From contig CALBLD010000156.1 of NCBI GenBank assembly GCA_937895775.1, forward strand, positions 1 to 27,852: DNA of 27,852 nt, written 5' to 3'. Under the pieces are notes generated by a model. That model ran no database searches, was not told the DNA's origin, and was given only the letters and a program-made list of their open reading frames with translations. Numbering within the stretch: the stretch's first letter is position 1; each line of letters starts with the position of its first letter. This document shows positions 20,307 to 27,852 of this stretch, in pieces. The position numbers and the translations under genes are program-made. The stretch is from an uncultured Clostridia bacterium (GTDB taxonomy: Bacteria; Bacillota; Clostridia; Oscillospirales; CAG-272).

Positions 20307-21926
20307 ATGCTGACATCAAGGGCGGACGGCAAAACCCTCTTTCTCGAGGATGCGGACGGAAAAAGCTCACTCGTTCTGCAGAACAAAACGGCAACGCTCA
20401 CAAGTGCGGGCGTGTCGTCAAGACTGCATGAAAGGACGCTTGTTGCCGAGGATGCATCCGGCACGCTGAAAAGCATACTCGCAAACTACGGCAGACAGCT
20501 TGAGGTCAGACTGACGCACGGCACGACCGTGTACGAAAACAGTGACATCGTCTCATGCACGATATCATGCGACGGCGATCTGCTGTCTTCGGTCATGCGG
20601 CAGGCGGAGCTTGAGCTTGACGGTGTCGGAGATCAGACCTTTGCCGAGAGCATGAAGGGCGAAAAAATCACGCTTTCGCTCACGGCGACGGCGGACGGCT
20701 ATTCAAAGACGAAGAACTTCGGAACATTTATCGTCAAAGAAGCGGAGTTCTGCGACGACAGCAATTCGGTGAAGCTCACCTGTTACGACATGCTGCTTCT
20801 GTCGATGGTTCCGTACACTCCGGTCTGCGATTTTGAAACTCCGGTGACGCTCGGCGGCTATTTTGCGGCGATCTGCGCTTTTCTCGGCATACCCGCGGGA
20901 AACACCGACTTCACAAACAGCGCATGCCTGATCGACGGCGAAAAATACGATAACGGATATACTTTCCGCGACGTTCTGACCGAGATTGCGCAGGCGGCGG
21001 GCGGCACGATTGCCATGCGCGACGACAGGCTTGCCGTCATTTATCCGGGCGAGACCGGGCTTGTTGTCGACCCGTCCGAACTCCGGACTTCCCGTGTCGG
21101 CGAGGCATACGGACCCGTAAACAGCGTCGTGCTGGCGAGAAGTCCGCAGGAGGACAACATATACAGGCGGGACGAGACAAAAACCGACTGGCACGAACTG
21201 CGCATTGAGAACAATCAGCTCATGGACAGCCACAGGGAAGACTTCATCGATGCGCTGTACACAAAGCTCTATGGACTGAAATATTACCCGTATGAGATTG
21301 ATTCGTTCGGGATAGTATATCTCGACCTCTGTGACAGATTCACGCTTGAAACGCTTGACGGCAAGCGGTATGACAGCATATATGCGGGTTCGACAATCGA
21401 AATCACGTCCGGACTGCGGGAGAGCGCAAAGCTTGCGCCGATAAGCGTCGGAAAGACCGATTACATGACTGCGGCAAAGACCGACAGGGCGATAAACAAA
21501 ACGATTCTGCGGGTGGACAAGCAGGAGCAGGCAATCGATGCGCTTGTATCGACGACAACGAGCCGCATGAACGATCTTTCGGGGCAGATGGATTCGATCA
21601 CGAAAGAGGTTGCGACAAAAATGACATCCGAGCAGGTGAGCATAGAGATCAGCGAGGCGATAAACGGCATCGATTCGGTCAGGACATCGACCGGATATAC
21701 ATTTGATAAGGATGGGCTGAAAATCGGCAAGAGCGGCGAAGAAATGACAAATCTGATCGACAACACCGGCATGTATGTGCGGCGGAGCGGAGACGACATT
21801 CTGACCGCGAACAACGAGGGTGTCGATGCGATAAATCTCCGTGCGCGGCAGTATCTCATGATCGGCGCAAATTCCCGACTTGAGGATTACGAGACATCAA
21901 GGACAGCCTGCTTCTTCATCGGATAA
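20307..21926 (+). CDS. tail tip / tail-associated structural protein
   Basis: A 539-residue protein in the place of the tail hub (Tal). Residues ~60-380 resemble phage minor structural/hub domains: 'VSCTISCDGDLLSSVMRQAE', FIVKEAEFCDDSNSVKLTCYD and 'GYTFRDVLTEIAQAAGGTIA'. A coiled-coil linker follows ('RAINKTILRVDKQEQAIDAL'). The C-terminal part, 'YTFDKDGLKIGKSGEEMTN' and ILTANNEGVDAINLRARQYLMIG, is the usual cap ending NSRLEDY. No peptidase motif is obvious. ATG 20307 was chosen because of AGGAGGGG seven bases upstream. Confidence 0.8.
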   Translation: MLTSRADGKTLFLEDADGKSSLVLQNKTATLTSAGVSSRLHERTLVAEDASGTLKSILANYGRQLEVRLTHGTTVYENSDIVSCTISCDGDLLSSVMRQAELELDGVGDQTFAESMKGEKITLSLTATADGYSKTKNFGTFIVKEAEFCDDSNSVKLTCYDMLLLSMVPYTPVCDFETPVTLGGYFAAICAFLGIPAGNTDFTNSACLIDGEKYDNGYTFRDVLTEIAQAAGGTIAMRDDRLAVIYPGETGLVVDPSELRTSRVGEAYGPVNSVVLARSPQEDNIYRRDETKTDWHELRIENNQLMDSHREDFIDALYTKLYGLKYYPYEIDSFGIVYLDLCDRFTLETLDGKRYDSIYAGSTIEITSGLRESAKLAPISVGKTDYMTAAKTDRAINKTILRVDKQEQAIDALVSTTTSRMNDLSGQMDSITKEVATKMTSEQVSIEISEAINGIDSVRTSTGYTFDKDGLKIGKSGEEMTNLIDNTGMYVRRSGDDILTANNEGVDAINLRARQYLMIGANSRLEDYETSRTACFFIG

Positions 21927-21937
21927 AGGGGGTTTAC

Positions 21938-23671
21938 ATGGCAATAACACTTGCACAGAAAGTCAGGTGGGGAAACTCGCCGACAAACTATTTTGATTTT
22001 TCATACGAAAAGGTGCGCAGCGGCGCAGATATGCGTTACAAAATCACGGTCGTGTGCGAGCCGTGTTACGGGGAATCCTATTTCGGCTTCCCGATATACC
22101 TTGAGATAAAGCTCGGCGGCAGTACGGTCACAAAGACGCTGAAAAACGCATCTCCGAGCAGATGGACGGAAAGCCTTACGTATACCACCGACTGGATAAC
22201 TGCGGCAAACATGACGAGCGGGACGGCATCGCTCACAATACGCATATACTCGGGGAGCGGGTCGAGCCGCAACACGTCATACGGCTACAGGCTTGCCGTC
22301 GATCCGGCGGCGAGTTCGGTAAGCGCAACCGATGCATACATCGGAAGTGCAAGCACGATCACGATAAACCGCTATTCGTCGGGATTTACGCATACAGTCT
22401 CCTATAAAGCCGAGGGTGAGAGCGGATACACGACGATCTTCGAAAAGCGCGGTCTGACCTCTTACGGCTGGGTCGTCCCGACCGAGTTTTATGCGCTTAC
22501 GGTATGGCGACGGTGGATTGACATCGAAATAAAGTGCGACACTTACGACGGTGACGAACTTGTCGGAAGTTCGTTTCACACAATGGCGGCGACCGTCAAA
22601 GAAAGCGAAAATGCGCCTGATGTGACCGTCTCCGCCGAAGACACAAAAGCGGCGGCGACACTGCTGACCGGAAGCAACAAGCGGATCATATCCGGCTATA
22701 ACTCTCTGCTCGTAAGCTCGTCGGGGACAGCGAAAAACGGTGCGATTATTCAGCAGACAAGGCTTGCGGTCGGCTCGGTGACGAAGGACGGAGCGTCGGC
22801 GACCTTCGACGGTGCCGAATCGGACAATATCAGCGCAACCGTCGGAGATTCGCGCGGATTTTCCACGACCGCAAAGGTGACCGACGTGACGCTTGTACCC
22901 TATATCGAGCTGACTTGCACGCCGACGGTCACGAGGGAATCCCCGACAAGCAACAGCGTGACGATAACCGTCAAGGGCAATTTCTTCGGCGGCTCGTTTG
23001 GCGCAAAGGAAAACACGCTCTCGGTCGGTGCGCAGGCAAAGCGCACAGGCGAGGACGTGTACGGTGAGCTTACGGCTCTTGCCGTGACGATTGACGGAAA
23101 CAGCTACACGGCAACCGGAACGCTCGACGGCGTGGATTATCGGTACACCCACAACGTGCGGGTGATCGCCGAGGATTTGGTACACAGGACGGGCGGCGCG
23201 CTTGCCGACGAGGTCGCATCGGTATCGACGGTCGGAAAGGGAATTCCCGTCTTCGACTGGGGAGAAAACGATTTCGCATTCCATGTCCCGGTGTCGATCG
23301 ACGGATGCGGCTCCTTCCCGGGCGACGGCTGGCAGACGCTCACCCCCGAAAGCAATTTCGACGCATACAATGTCGCCGATCCTCCGGTATACCGCAAAGT
23401 CGGCGCACTCGTCCAGATCGTCGGCAGTATTTCGCCGCATCAGGCGATATCCGGCTCGGAGACCGAATACAAAATTGCCGCTCTGCCCGAAGGATGCCGA
23501 CCGAAAACGGCGGTCGGGGTCGTCTGTCAGGGCGGTGGAAGAGCGGCATGGCTCCTGCTTGTAAACACAAACGGAGATCTGACATTTTCCCGGTACAGGG
23601 ACAATAACGGACTGAAAACCGCCGAAACATCGGCACGGCTTTATTTTAATGCAGTCTTCTTCTGCGCATGA
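21938..23671 (+). CDS. DUF859-type minor structural protein
   Basis: A 577-residue beta-rich tail protein of the DUF859 family (siphophage proteins of unknown function, often baseplate-linked). Evidence includes the N-terminal 'GNSPTNYFDFSYEKVRSGAD', 'YKITVVCEPCYGESYFGFPI', 'VVPTEFYALTVWRR', and the diagnostic 'KGIPVFDWGENDFAFHVPV' near residue 440. A C-terminal domain of ~120 residues follows, possibly carbohydrate-binding ('YRKVGALVQIVGSISPHQ', YFNAVFFCA). It starts at ATG 21938 after AAAGGGGG. Host-surface contact is likely but inferred. Confidence 0.85.
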   Translation: MAITLAQKVRWGNSPTNYFDFSYEKVRSGADMRYKITVVCEPCYGESYFGFPIYLEIKLGGSTVTKTLKNASPSRWTESLTYTTDWITAANMTSGTASLTIRIYSGSGSSRNTSYGYRLAVDPAASSVSATDAYIGSASTITINRYSSGFTHTVSYKAEGESGYTTIFEKRGLTSYGWVVPTEFYALTVWRRWIDIEIKCDTYDGDELVGSSFHTMAATVKESENAPDVTVSAEDTKAAATLLTGSNKRIISGYNSLLVSSSGTAKNGAIIQQTRLAVGSVTKDGASATFDGAESDNISATVGDSRGFSTTAKVTDVTLVPYIELTCTPTVTRESPTSNSVTITVKGNFFGGSFGAKENTLSVGAQAKRTGEDVYGELTALAVTIDGNSYTATGTLDGVDYRYTHNVRVIAEDLVHRTGGALADEVASVSTVGKGIPVFDWGENDFAFHVPVSIDGCGSFPGDGWQTLTPESNFDAYNVADPPVYRKVGALVQIVGSISPHQAISGSETEYKIAALPEGCRPKTAVGVVCQGGGRAAWLLLVNTNGDLTFSRYRDNNGLKTAETSARLYFNAVFFCA

Positions 23672-23687
23672 CCGAAAGGAGAAAATG

Positions 23688-24767
23688 ATGAATTTTGTTG
23701 ATACACTTGACATAATGGGAACGGCGGTCAGACTTATCCCCTGCATAACCGGAAGCGGTGCGCCGACCGCAGAAACCGACGGGGATGTCGGTGTTTTGTA
23801 TCTGGATAAGACGGGCGGAACGATCTATGCATGCACCGACGGCGGCGTATGGAAGCCGCTCACAGTGTCGGTTGACAGCGCACTCTCGGACAGCTCGGAA
23901 AATCCCGTGCAGAACAAAGCGGTCAAAGCGGCGATCGATGCGAAGATCGATAAAACGGCGGCGACAACCGACACATTCGCCGCAGACACACTGCCGTTCA
24001 GAGGCACGGACGGCAATTTCAGCATAGGCGCACCGACATCAGACAATCAGGCGGCGACCAAAAAGTATGTTGACGATGCCGTCGCCGCATCGGGCGGGTC
24101 GGTTGCCGTTGACAGCGCACTCTCGGACACATCCGAGAATCCGGTGCAGAACAAGGTCGTCAAGGCGGCACTTGACGGGAAAGTCTCATGCCAGCCGACA
24201 GGATCGGGCGAATCCGGGGTTTACGGCATGAAGGACGGGCAGGAGCAATTTATCAAGTACACCAGAAGCGACGACCCTAATACTCTTGTTTACCGTGACA
24301 GTAACGGCTTTTTTGTCGTGCATACGCCGACAGGCGAGTGGCACCCGACAAACAAGAAATATGTTGACGATGCGATCGCGGGAGTATCTTCGGGCGGGGG
24401 AGTAAACACCTTTTACACAACGACAAAAAATGTGCCGAAATCCTTTGTCACGGCGAACAACGGCGTTGTCGTCGTATACGGCAGTGTGGGTTACTCGGCA
24501 GGCTCTAATCCGTGGACGGCAACGATCCCGCTTGATGCCTTTTCCGAATCGTCGGCATACAATTACACTTTCCGTGTGCTTGCGCCGACAAGCCTTGCCG
24601 ATACGGGAGACAACGGCTCTTCGCAGGGTGCAACCCCGTTTATACAGATCACGATGACCGAAGGCACCGACAGTTACACACTGTCCGCATCTGCCGAAAA
24701 TTTCGGCGGCGTGAGCGTGGTCATGCGTTCGCTGTACGGCATCGGCACGGCGAAATCGGGCAGTTAA
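23688..24767 (+). CDS. tail fibre / receptor-binding protein
   Basis: A 359-residue fibre-like protein with internal repeats. The unit VDSALSDxSENPVQNK occurs twice, and TKKYVDDA / NKKYVDDA twice, both hallmark short motifs of phage fibre shafts. The N-terminus (NFVDTLDIMGTAVRLIPC) probably attaches to the baseplate, and the last ~140 residues form the tip, beta-rich (TFYTTTKNVPKSFVTANNGV). ATG 23688 was taken because AGGAG lies six bases upstream; ATG 23685 is adjacent. It is the last virion gene before the lysis cluster, so receptor binding is expected. Confidence 0.8.
   Translation: MNFVDTLDIMGTAVRLIPCITGSGAPTAETDGDVGVLYLDKTGGTIYACTDGGVWKPLTVSVDSALSDSSENPVQNKAVKAAIDAKIDKTAATTDTFAADTLPFRGTDGNFSIGAPTSDNQAATKKYVDDAVAASGGSVAVDSALSDTSENPVQNKVVKAALDGKVSCQPTGSGESGVYGMKDGQEQFIKYTRSDDPNTLVYRDSNGFFVVHTPTGEWHPTNKKYVDDAIAGVSSGGGVNTFYTTTKNVPKSFVTANNGVVVVYGSVGYSAGSNPWTATIPLDAFSESSAYNYTFRVLAPTSLADTGDNGSSQGATPFIQITMTEGTDSYTLSASAENFGGVSVVMRSLYGIGTAKSGS
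23871..24176 (+). repeat. fibre-shaft repeat pair
   Basis: Two copies (23871-23939 and 24108-24176), 237 bases apart, code for VDSALSDxSENPVQNK plus xVKAAxD. Between and after them lie two KKYVDDA units (24057-24080 and 24351-24374). The copies are well conserved at DNA level. Confidence 0.7.
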
Positions 24768-24778
24768 GGAGCATTGAC

Positions 24779-25063
24779 ATGGATATGATAGCGACGGTGG
24801 CGACATTCACGGGCGAGATCGCTGTGATTGTCGGTGCCTTGATTCCGATAATCGTCTGGATCAGGAAGATCACGGCGGGGCAGAAATGTCAGCTCCGCTC
24901 GGAAATGCTCCGGATATATTATCACAACAAGGACGACAAGAAAATCAGACAGTACGAGTACGAGAATTTTGCCTACCTGTACGAGGCGTACAAGGCTCTT
25001 AAGGGAAACTCATTCGTGGATAAAATTCACGATGAAATAAAGAAATGGGAGATAATCACATGA
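24779..25063 (+). CDS. holin-like small membrane protein
   Basis: A 94-residue protein with one N-terminal membrane span (residues ~5-27, FTGEIAVIVGALIPIIVW) followed by a soluble, charged helical domain ('YENFAYLYEAYKALKGNSF', DEIKKWE). The C-terminal YxAYKALxGN pattern recurs in small proteins just before endolysin genes in Clostridia phages. It is probably a holin or holin accessory. AAGGAG is seven bases upstream of ATG. Its stop overlaps the endolysin start (ATGA). Confidence 0.7.
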   Translation: MDMIATVATFTGEIAVIVGALIPIIVWIRKITAGQKCQLRSEMLRIYYHNKDDKKIRQYEYENFAYLYEAYKALKGNSFVDKIHDEIKKWEIIT

Positions 25064-25929
25064 CGAAAGTAATGACAAACATCGAGCTTGCGGCAAGGGC
25101 GAAGGATGCCGCGACAAAGTACAGAACGCTTTACATCAAGGGCTGTTTCGGTGCGCCGATGAACGAGCGAAACAAGCAGAGGTATTCGGACAACTGCGCA
25201 TACAATCGCCGTGCAGACCGCAGAAATCTGATCGAGAGCGCGCCCGCAGACACGTTCGGCTTTGACTGCGTCTGTCTTATAAAAGGATTGCTGTGGGGGT
25301 GGTGCGGCAACGGGACCGCAATCTACGGCGGGGCAGGCTACGCATCAAACGGCGTGCCGGACATAGGCGAGAGCGCAATGATCGCAAAGTGCGATGCGGT
25401 ATCGACACGCTTTGACCTCGACACGATGATCCCCGGGGAAATGCTGTACATGCCCGGACACTGCGGCATATACATCGGCGGCGGGCTTGCGGTCGAGTGT
25501 TCGCCCGCATGGGAAAACAAGGTGCAGATCACGGCATGTAATTGTGATATCCCCGGATATCATCGTCGTGATTGGAAAAAGCACGGACGGCTTCCGTGGG
25601 TCGAATATCAGACAAACTACCGCCCGACCGTCATGGAGTGGCAGAAAGCGGCGATCGCCGACGGATTCGCCTTTCCGAAATACGGCGCGGACGGGATATG
25701 GGGAAGCGAGTGCGAAAGTGTCGCAAAGCGTGCGATCGTAAAGCGCAGGCTCTTTTACACGCACAAAAATCTGACGAAGATCGTGCAGAAAGTTGTCCGT
25801 GTAACGGTTGACGGCAAGTGCGGCAAGGACACAAGGGCGGCGATAATCGCATACCAAAAAGCAAACGATCTTGCCGCCGACGGAGAGGCCGGAATCAACA
25901 CATGGAAGAAAATGCTGGGGGTGAAATGA
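25060..25929 (+). CDS. endolysin, NlpC/P60-like with peptidoglycan-binding repeats
   Basis: A 289-residue lysin. The catalytic half has 'DTFGFDCVCLIKGLLWG' with probable nucleophile Cys70, then MPGHCGIYIGGGLAVECSP with His134 and a nearby acidic residue, the Cys-His core of NlpC/P60-CHAP amidases or peptidases. The C-terminal third carries two peptidoglycan-binding-like repeats (about 196-235 and 245-289; DGIWGSECE and DGKCGKDTRAAIIAYQK). No signal peptide is present, so release depends on a holin. ATG 25060 overlaps the previous stop; ATG 25045 lies within the ribosome binding site and is rejected. Confidence 0.88.
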   Translation: MTKVMTNIELAARAKDAATKYRTLYIKGCFGAPMNERNKQRYSDNCAYNRRADRRNLIESAPADTFGFDCVCLIKGLLWGWCGNGTAIYGGAGYASNGVPDIGESAMIAKCDAVSTRFDLDTMIPGEMLYMPGHCGIYIGGGLAVECSPAWENKVQITACNCDIPGYHRRDWKKHGRLPWVEYQTNYRPTVMEWQKAAIADGFAFPKYGADGIWGSECESVAKRAIVKRRLFYTHKNLTKIVQKVVRVTVDGKCGKDTRAAIIAYQKANDLAADGEAGINTWKKMLGVK

Positions 25930-25930
25930 G

Positions 25931-26134
25931 ATGAAAAAGAATTTCGGAAAATGGATAAAGGCGGCGGGCATACGTGCGCTGAAAACGGTCGCACAGACTG
26001 CAGTCGCAACGATCGGAACGGCGGCGGTCATCGGAGAGGTCAACTGGATCGCGGTCGCATCGGCATCCGCACTTGCGGGCGTGCTGTCATTGCTGACCTC
26101 GGTCGCAGGTCTGCCCGAAGTGGACGACGAATAA
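25931..26134 (+). CDS. r1t-type holin
   Basis: A 67-residue protein with a basic start (MKKNFGKWIKAAGIRALKT), two hydrophobic segments (about 20-35 and 38-58), and the ending SLLTSVAGLPEVDDE, closely matching the r1t-like holin family. Holins puncture the membrane to let the endolysin through. It comes after the endolysin, one base past its stop, rather than before it. It is the last gene of the late operon, closed by a strong terminator. Confidence 0.88.
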   Translation: MKKNFGKWIKAAGIRALKTVAQTAVATIGTAAVIGEVNWIAVASASALAGVLSLLTSVAGLPEVDDE

Positions 26135-26142
26135 AAAAGCAA

Positions 26143-26176
26143 ATCCGCCGGGACACCCCGGCGGATAATTTTTTTT
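26143..26176 (+). terminator. strong late-operon terminator
   Basis: ATCCGCCGGG (26143-26152) and CCCGGCGGAT (26157-26166) pair perfectly around ACAC, followed by AATTTTTTTT. It ends the lysis genes eight bases after the holin stop. Confidence 0.92.
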
Positions 26177-26205
26177 GAAAAAATCAGATTTTTTTGCAAA
26201 ACCTC

Positions 26206-26234
26206 TTGACAAATACGCATAAAATGTGTATAAT
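26206..26234 (+). promoter_or_regulatory. perfect sigma-A promoter for hicAB
   Basis: TTGACA (26206-26211), a 17-base spacer and TATAAT (26229-26234) are an exact consensus. The start would be near 26241, only nine bases before the hicA ATG. Confidence 0.92.
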
Positions 26235-26249
26235 ATAGACAGATAGGAG

Positions 26250-26432
26250 ATGATACAAACGAAAAGAGCGGAACTCATAAAGCTACTTGAAAAAAACGGT
26301 TGGTATTTAAAGAGAAACGGAGGCGAGCATGATATTTACACCAACGGAAAAGATAGCGAACCGGTCCCGAGACACAGAGAATTAAAAGAACATCTCGCAA
26401 GGGCAATAATAAAAAGACATGGACTCAAATGA
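26250..26432 (+). CDS. hicA: HicA toxin (mRNA interferase)
   Basis: A 60-residue HicA: KRAELIKLLEKNGWYLKRNG, then GEHDIYTNG with catalytic His27, and a C-terminal EHLARAIIKRHGLK helix. HicA has a double-stranded-RNA-binding-like fold and cleaves mRNA until bound by HicB. ATG 26250 is the only usable start in the frame, but AGGAG (26244-26248) is just one base away and the leader is about nine bases. Translation should therefore be weak. The stop codon lies in the centre of a 12-bp inverted repeat. The gene is followed by hicB and sits at the phage right end, outside the late operon. Confidence 0.88.
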   Translation: MIQTKRAELIKLLEKNGWYLKRNGGEHDIYTNGKDSEPVPRHRELKEHLARAIIKRHGLK

Positions 26433-26441
26433 GTCCATGTC
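26416..26441 (+). promoter_or_regulatory. 12-bp inverted repeat over the hicA stop
   Basis: GACATGGACTCA (26416-26427) and TGAGTCCATGTC (26430-26441) are perfect inverted repeats around AA. The hicA TGA begins the right arm. It could be an RNA hairpin between the two cistrons, or a DNA site for the HicB C-terminal domain. No T-run follows. Confidence 0.65.
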
Positions 26442-26479
26442 GCCCGAGCTTAATATATTTTAACGGAGGTAATCATATT

Positions 26480-26875
26480 ATGAAGAACGTGTATCCGATT
26501 TTGCTTATACCCGAGAAAAAGGGCTATACAGTGTATATTCCCGATTTTGAAATCAACACGCAAGGTGAAGATCTGACTGATGCTATGGAGATGGCAAGAG
26601 ATGCTATCGGCTTGATGGGCATTGATATGGAAGATGACGGGAAAACATTGCCCGCGCCTTCGGACATAGCTTCGGTCAAAAAAGAAGCAGACGAAATCGT
26701 GACGCTCGTCGATGTTGATTTTGACGAGTACAGAAGAAAAAACGAAATGCGCGCAGTGCGGAAGAATGTCACAATCCCGTCATGGCTTAATGAAGAAGCC
26801 GAGCGCGCGGGCGTGAATTTTTCCGCCGTACTGCAAAATGCATTGAAGGCAGAACTGCATATAGCGGGAAGATAA
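26480..26875 (+). CDS. hicB: HicB antitoxin
   Basis: A 131-residue HicB. The N-terminal partial RNase H-like domain starts MKNVYPILLIPEKKGYTVYIPDFEINTQGEDL split as usual (YPILLIPEKKG...PDFEINTQG) with 'DAMEMARDAIGLMGIDMED'. The C-terminal CopG-like DNA-binding helix pair is VRKNVTIPSWLNEEAERAG plus FSAVLQNALKAEL. HicB neutralises HicA and usually represses the operon. ATG 26480 is preferred over 26429 because GGAGGT lies nine bases upstream. The 47-base gap from hicA includes the right arm of the inverted repeat. Confidence 0.88.
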   Translation: MKNVYPILLIPEKKGYTVYIPDFEINTQGEDLTDAMEMARDAIGLMGIDMEDDGKTLPAPSDIASVKKEADEIVTLVDVDFDEYRRKNEMRAVRKNVTIPSWLNEEAERAGVNFSAVLQNALKAELHIAGR

Positions 26876-26904
26876 AGCACCGAAGCATCCCCGAATAAAC
26901 AAAA

Positions 26905-26939
26905 AACAAGCCTGTTTCTGTACAAGAGGCAGGCTTGTT
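26905..26939 (-). terminator. hairpin terminator facing leftward
   Basis: AACAAGCCTG (26905-26914) pairs with CAGGCTTGTT (26930-26939), extended by further pairs to a ~15-bp stem. The A-run on the left is a T-run on the minus strand, so it stops leftward transcription best. Rightward read-through from hicAB into the ATPase fragment is possible. Confidence 0.55.
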
Positions 26940-26959
26940 GTGCATTATATTGGTTATAC

Positions 26960-26990
26960 TAAATAGGTTTATCCCGAGGGACTACCGATG
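26960..26990. other. right attachment site (attR) region
   Basis: Host coding sequence begins here. The frame of the ATPase reads PEGLPMM from 26973, but is closed by TAG at 26964-26966 just upstream, and the sequence further left is phage-like, not ATPase. The crossover must therefore lie close to 26965-26990. The exact core cannot be set without attL or an unoccupied site. Confidence 0.65.
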
Positions 26991-27852
26991 ATGATAACGG
27001 TCGTTCTTTCGGCGAATATGAAGCGGATGCTTTCCGACAATATTATGGTCAGAAAACTTGTCGGGATAGAAACGGCGGGAAGCATGAATATAATGTTTAC
27101 CGATAAAACGGGAACACTGACTACGGGAAATCAGACGGTAACATCGATAATACTCGGAGATATGACCGAGATAAACTCGTTTGCAAAGACGCAGGGTCTG
27201 CGGCATATTATTGCCGAGCAGGCGTTCTGCAACAGTGAGTGCAGATATGATCGCGGAAAGATCATCGGCGGCAATCCCACCGACCGTGCGCTTGCCGCCT
27301 TTGCCGGGGAAAAGGGATTTTATGAGAGCCTGCATGCGGATGTAAAGTCTGTGGTACCTTTCGACAGCCGTATGAAGTACGCGGCGGCGGAGATTGCGGA
27401 CGGCGATGTCTGCTCGGTTCTTGTCAAGGGTGCTCCGGAGCTTTTGCTTCCGAATGTCGTCGGCTATATGGATTCCGACGGAAAAATCCATAATTGCCGT
27501 CCCGACGGAAGACTGCCGCAAAAACTCCGTTCGCTTGCGGCAGCTTCCTATCGCGTTATTGCACTTGCCGTCGGGGAAAAGATGCCGGATAAGGATTCGG
27601 TCGGCGGACTGGTGCTTGTTGCGCTTGCGGTCATACGCGACGAAATAAGACATGATGCAAAAAAATCGGTTGAAACAATGCGCCGCGCCGGCATACATGT
27701 CGTAATGCTCACCGGTGACCATAAGGATACCGCAGCGGCAATAGCCGAAAGATGCGGGATATTAGGCGCATACAAGAGGGGCATGGTCATGGAATCCTCC
27801 GAGCTTGCGGGAATGAACGACGAAGAGGTGTCGGCTATTCTCCCCGATCTTG
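26973..27852 (+). pseudogene. P-type ATPase, 3' part, split by the prophage
   Basis: From 26973 the frame encodes PEGLPMMITVV (the M4 ion-site motif), VRKLVGIETAGSM, the phosphorylation motif FTDKTGTLT, the nucleotide-binding VKGAPELLL, and MLTGDHKDTAAAIAERCG of the P domain, running off the window at 27852 without a stop. These are the hallmarks of cation-transporting (Ca2+-type) P-type ATPases. The actuator domain (TGES), M1-M3 and most of M4 are missing, and an in-frame TAG precedes PEGLP. The rest of the 5' part should lie beyond the prophage's other end. ATG 26988 has GAGGGA six bases upstream, so an N-terminally truncated product is conceivable. Excision would restore the gene. Confidence 0.85.

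Noticed and set aside
26982..27722. 246-codon minus-strand frame opposite the ATPase
   Set aside because: The plus strand carries clear P-type ATPase motifs throughout. The reverse frame is a shadow with an unnatural composition.
1..27852. tRNA or rRNA genes
   Set aside because: No cloverleaf or rRNA-like stretch was recognised on either strand by eye.

Overview
The window is the right-hand two thirds of a temperate siphophage integrated in a bacterial chromosome. The last ~0.9 kb is host DNA. Strong AGGAG-type ribosome binding sites, near-perfect TTGACA/TATAAT promoters, a Gp20 scaffold, an SPP1-like portal, Gp15, DUF859 and r1t-type lysis proteins all point to a Bacillota host, most likely a gut Clostridia of moderate GC. 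No rRNA, tRNA, integrase or CI-type repressor is visible. The integrase, the lysogeny switch and attL must lie left of base 1.

Layout. 65-5231: early/replication genes, tightly overlapping on the + strand: PD-(D/E)XK nuclease, small membrane protein, SSB, orphan cytosine methyltransferase, replisome organizer containing an iteron-like GTTACG array, two small Cys-rich proteins, RusA resolvase, and a sigma/ArpU-like regulator. 5232-5467: a structured leader with an extended -10 promoter and an unlisted 44-codon ORF. 5468-6830: a ParB/DUF4417 fusion, whose junction carries a 36-base sequence shaped like a type II CRISPR repeat, and an acidic small protein, closed by a terminator. 6904-12029: JAMM-like protein, small and large terminase, portal, minor capsid protein. 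12088-12943: a minus-strand, separately promoted DUF4160/DUF2442/XRE module (a 'moron') bounded by terminators. 13180-17805: scaffold, major capsid, connectors, major tail protein, tail chaperones. 17795-24767: tape measure, tail tip, DUF859 and fibre proteins. 24779-26134: lysis genes. 26250-26875: a HicAB toxin-antitoxin pair next to the phage end. 26970-27852: the 3' part of a host P-type ATPase, entered exactly at its PEGLP motif, so the right attachment site is here.

How it works together. The early genes replicate and process phage DNA and protect it by methylation. The terminase/portal/capsid set packages it, the tail set delivers it, and the endolysin with membrane proteins ends the cycle. 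Two toxin-antitoxin-like modules with their own consensus promoters are placed to be expressed from the silent prophage. The items most worth following are the solitary CRISPR-like repeat at 5889-5924, the GTTACG array at 3524-3627, the small ORF with a sequestered ribosome binding site at 5330, the autoregulated moron, and the split ATPase.
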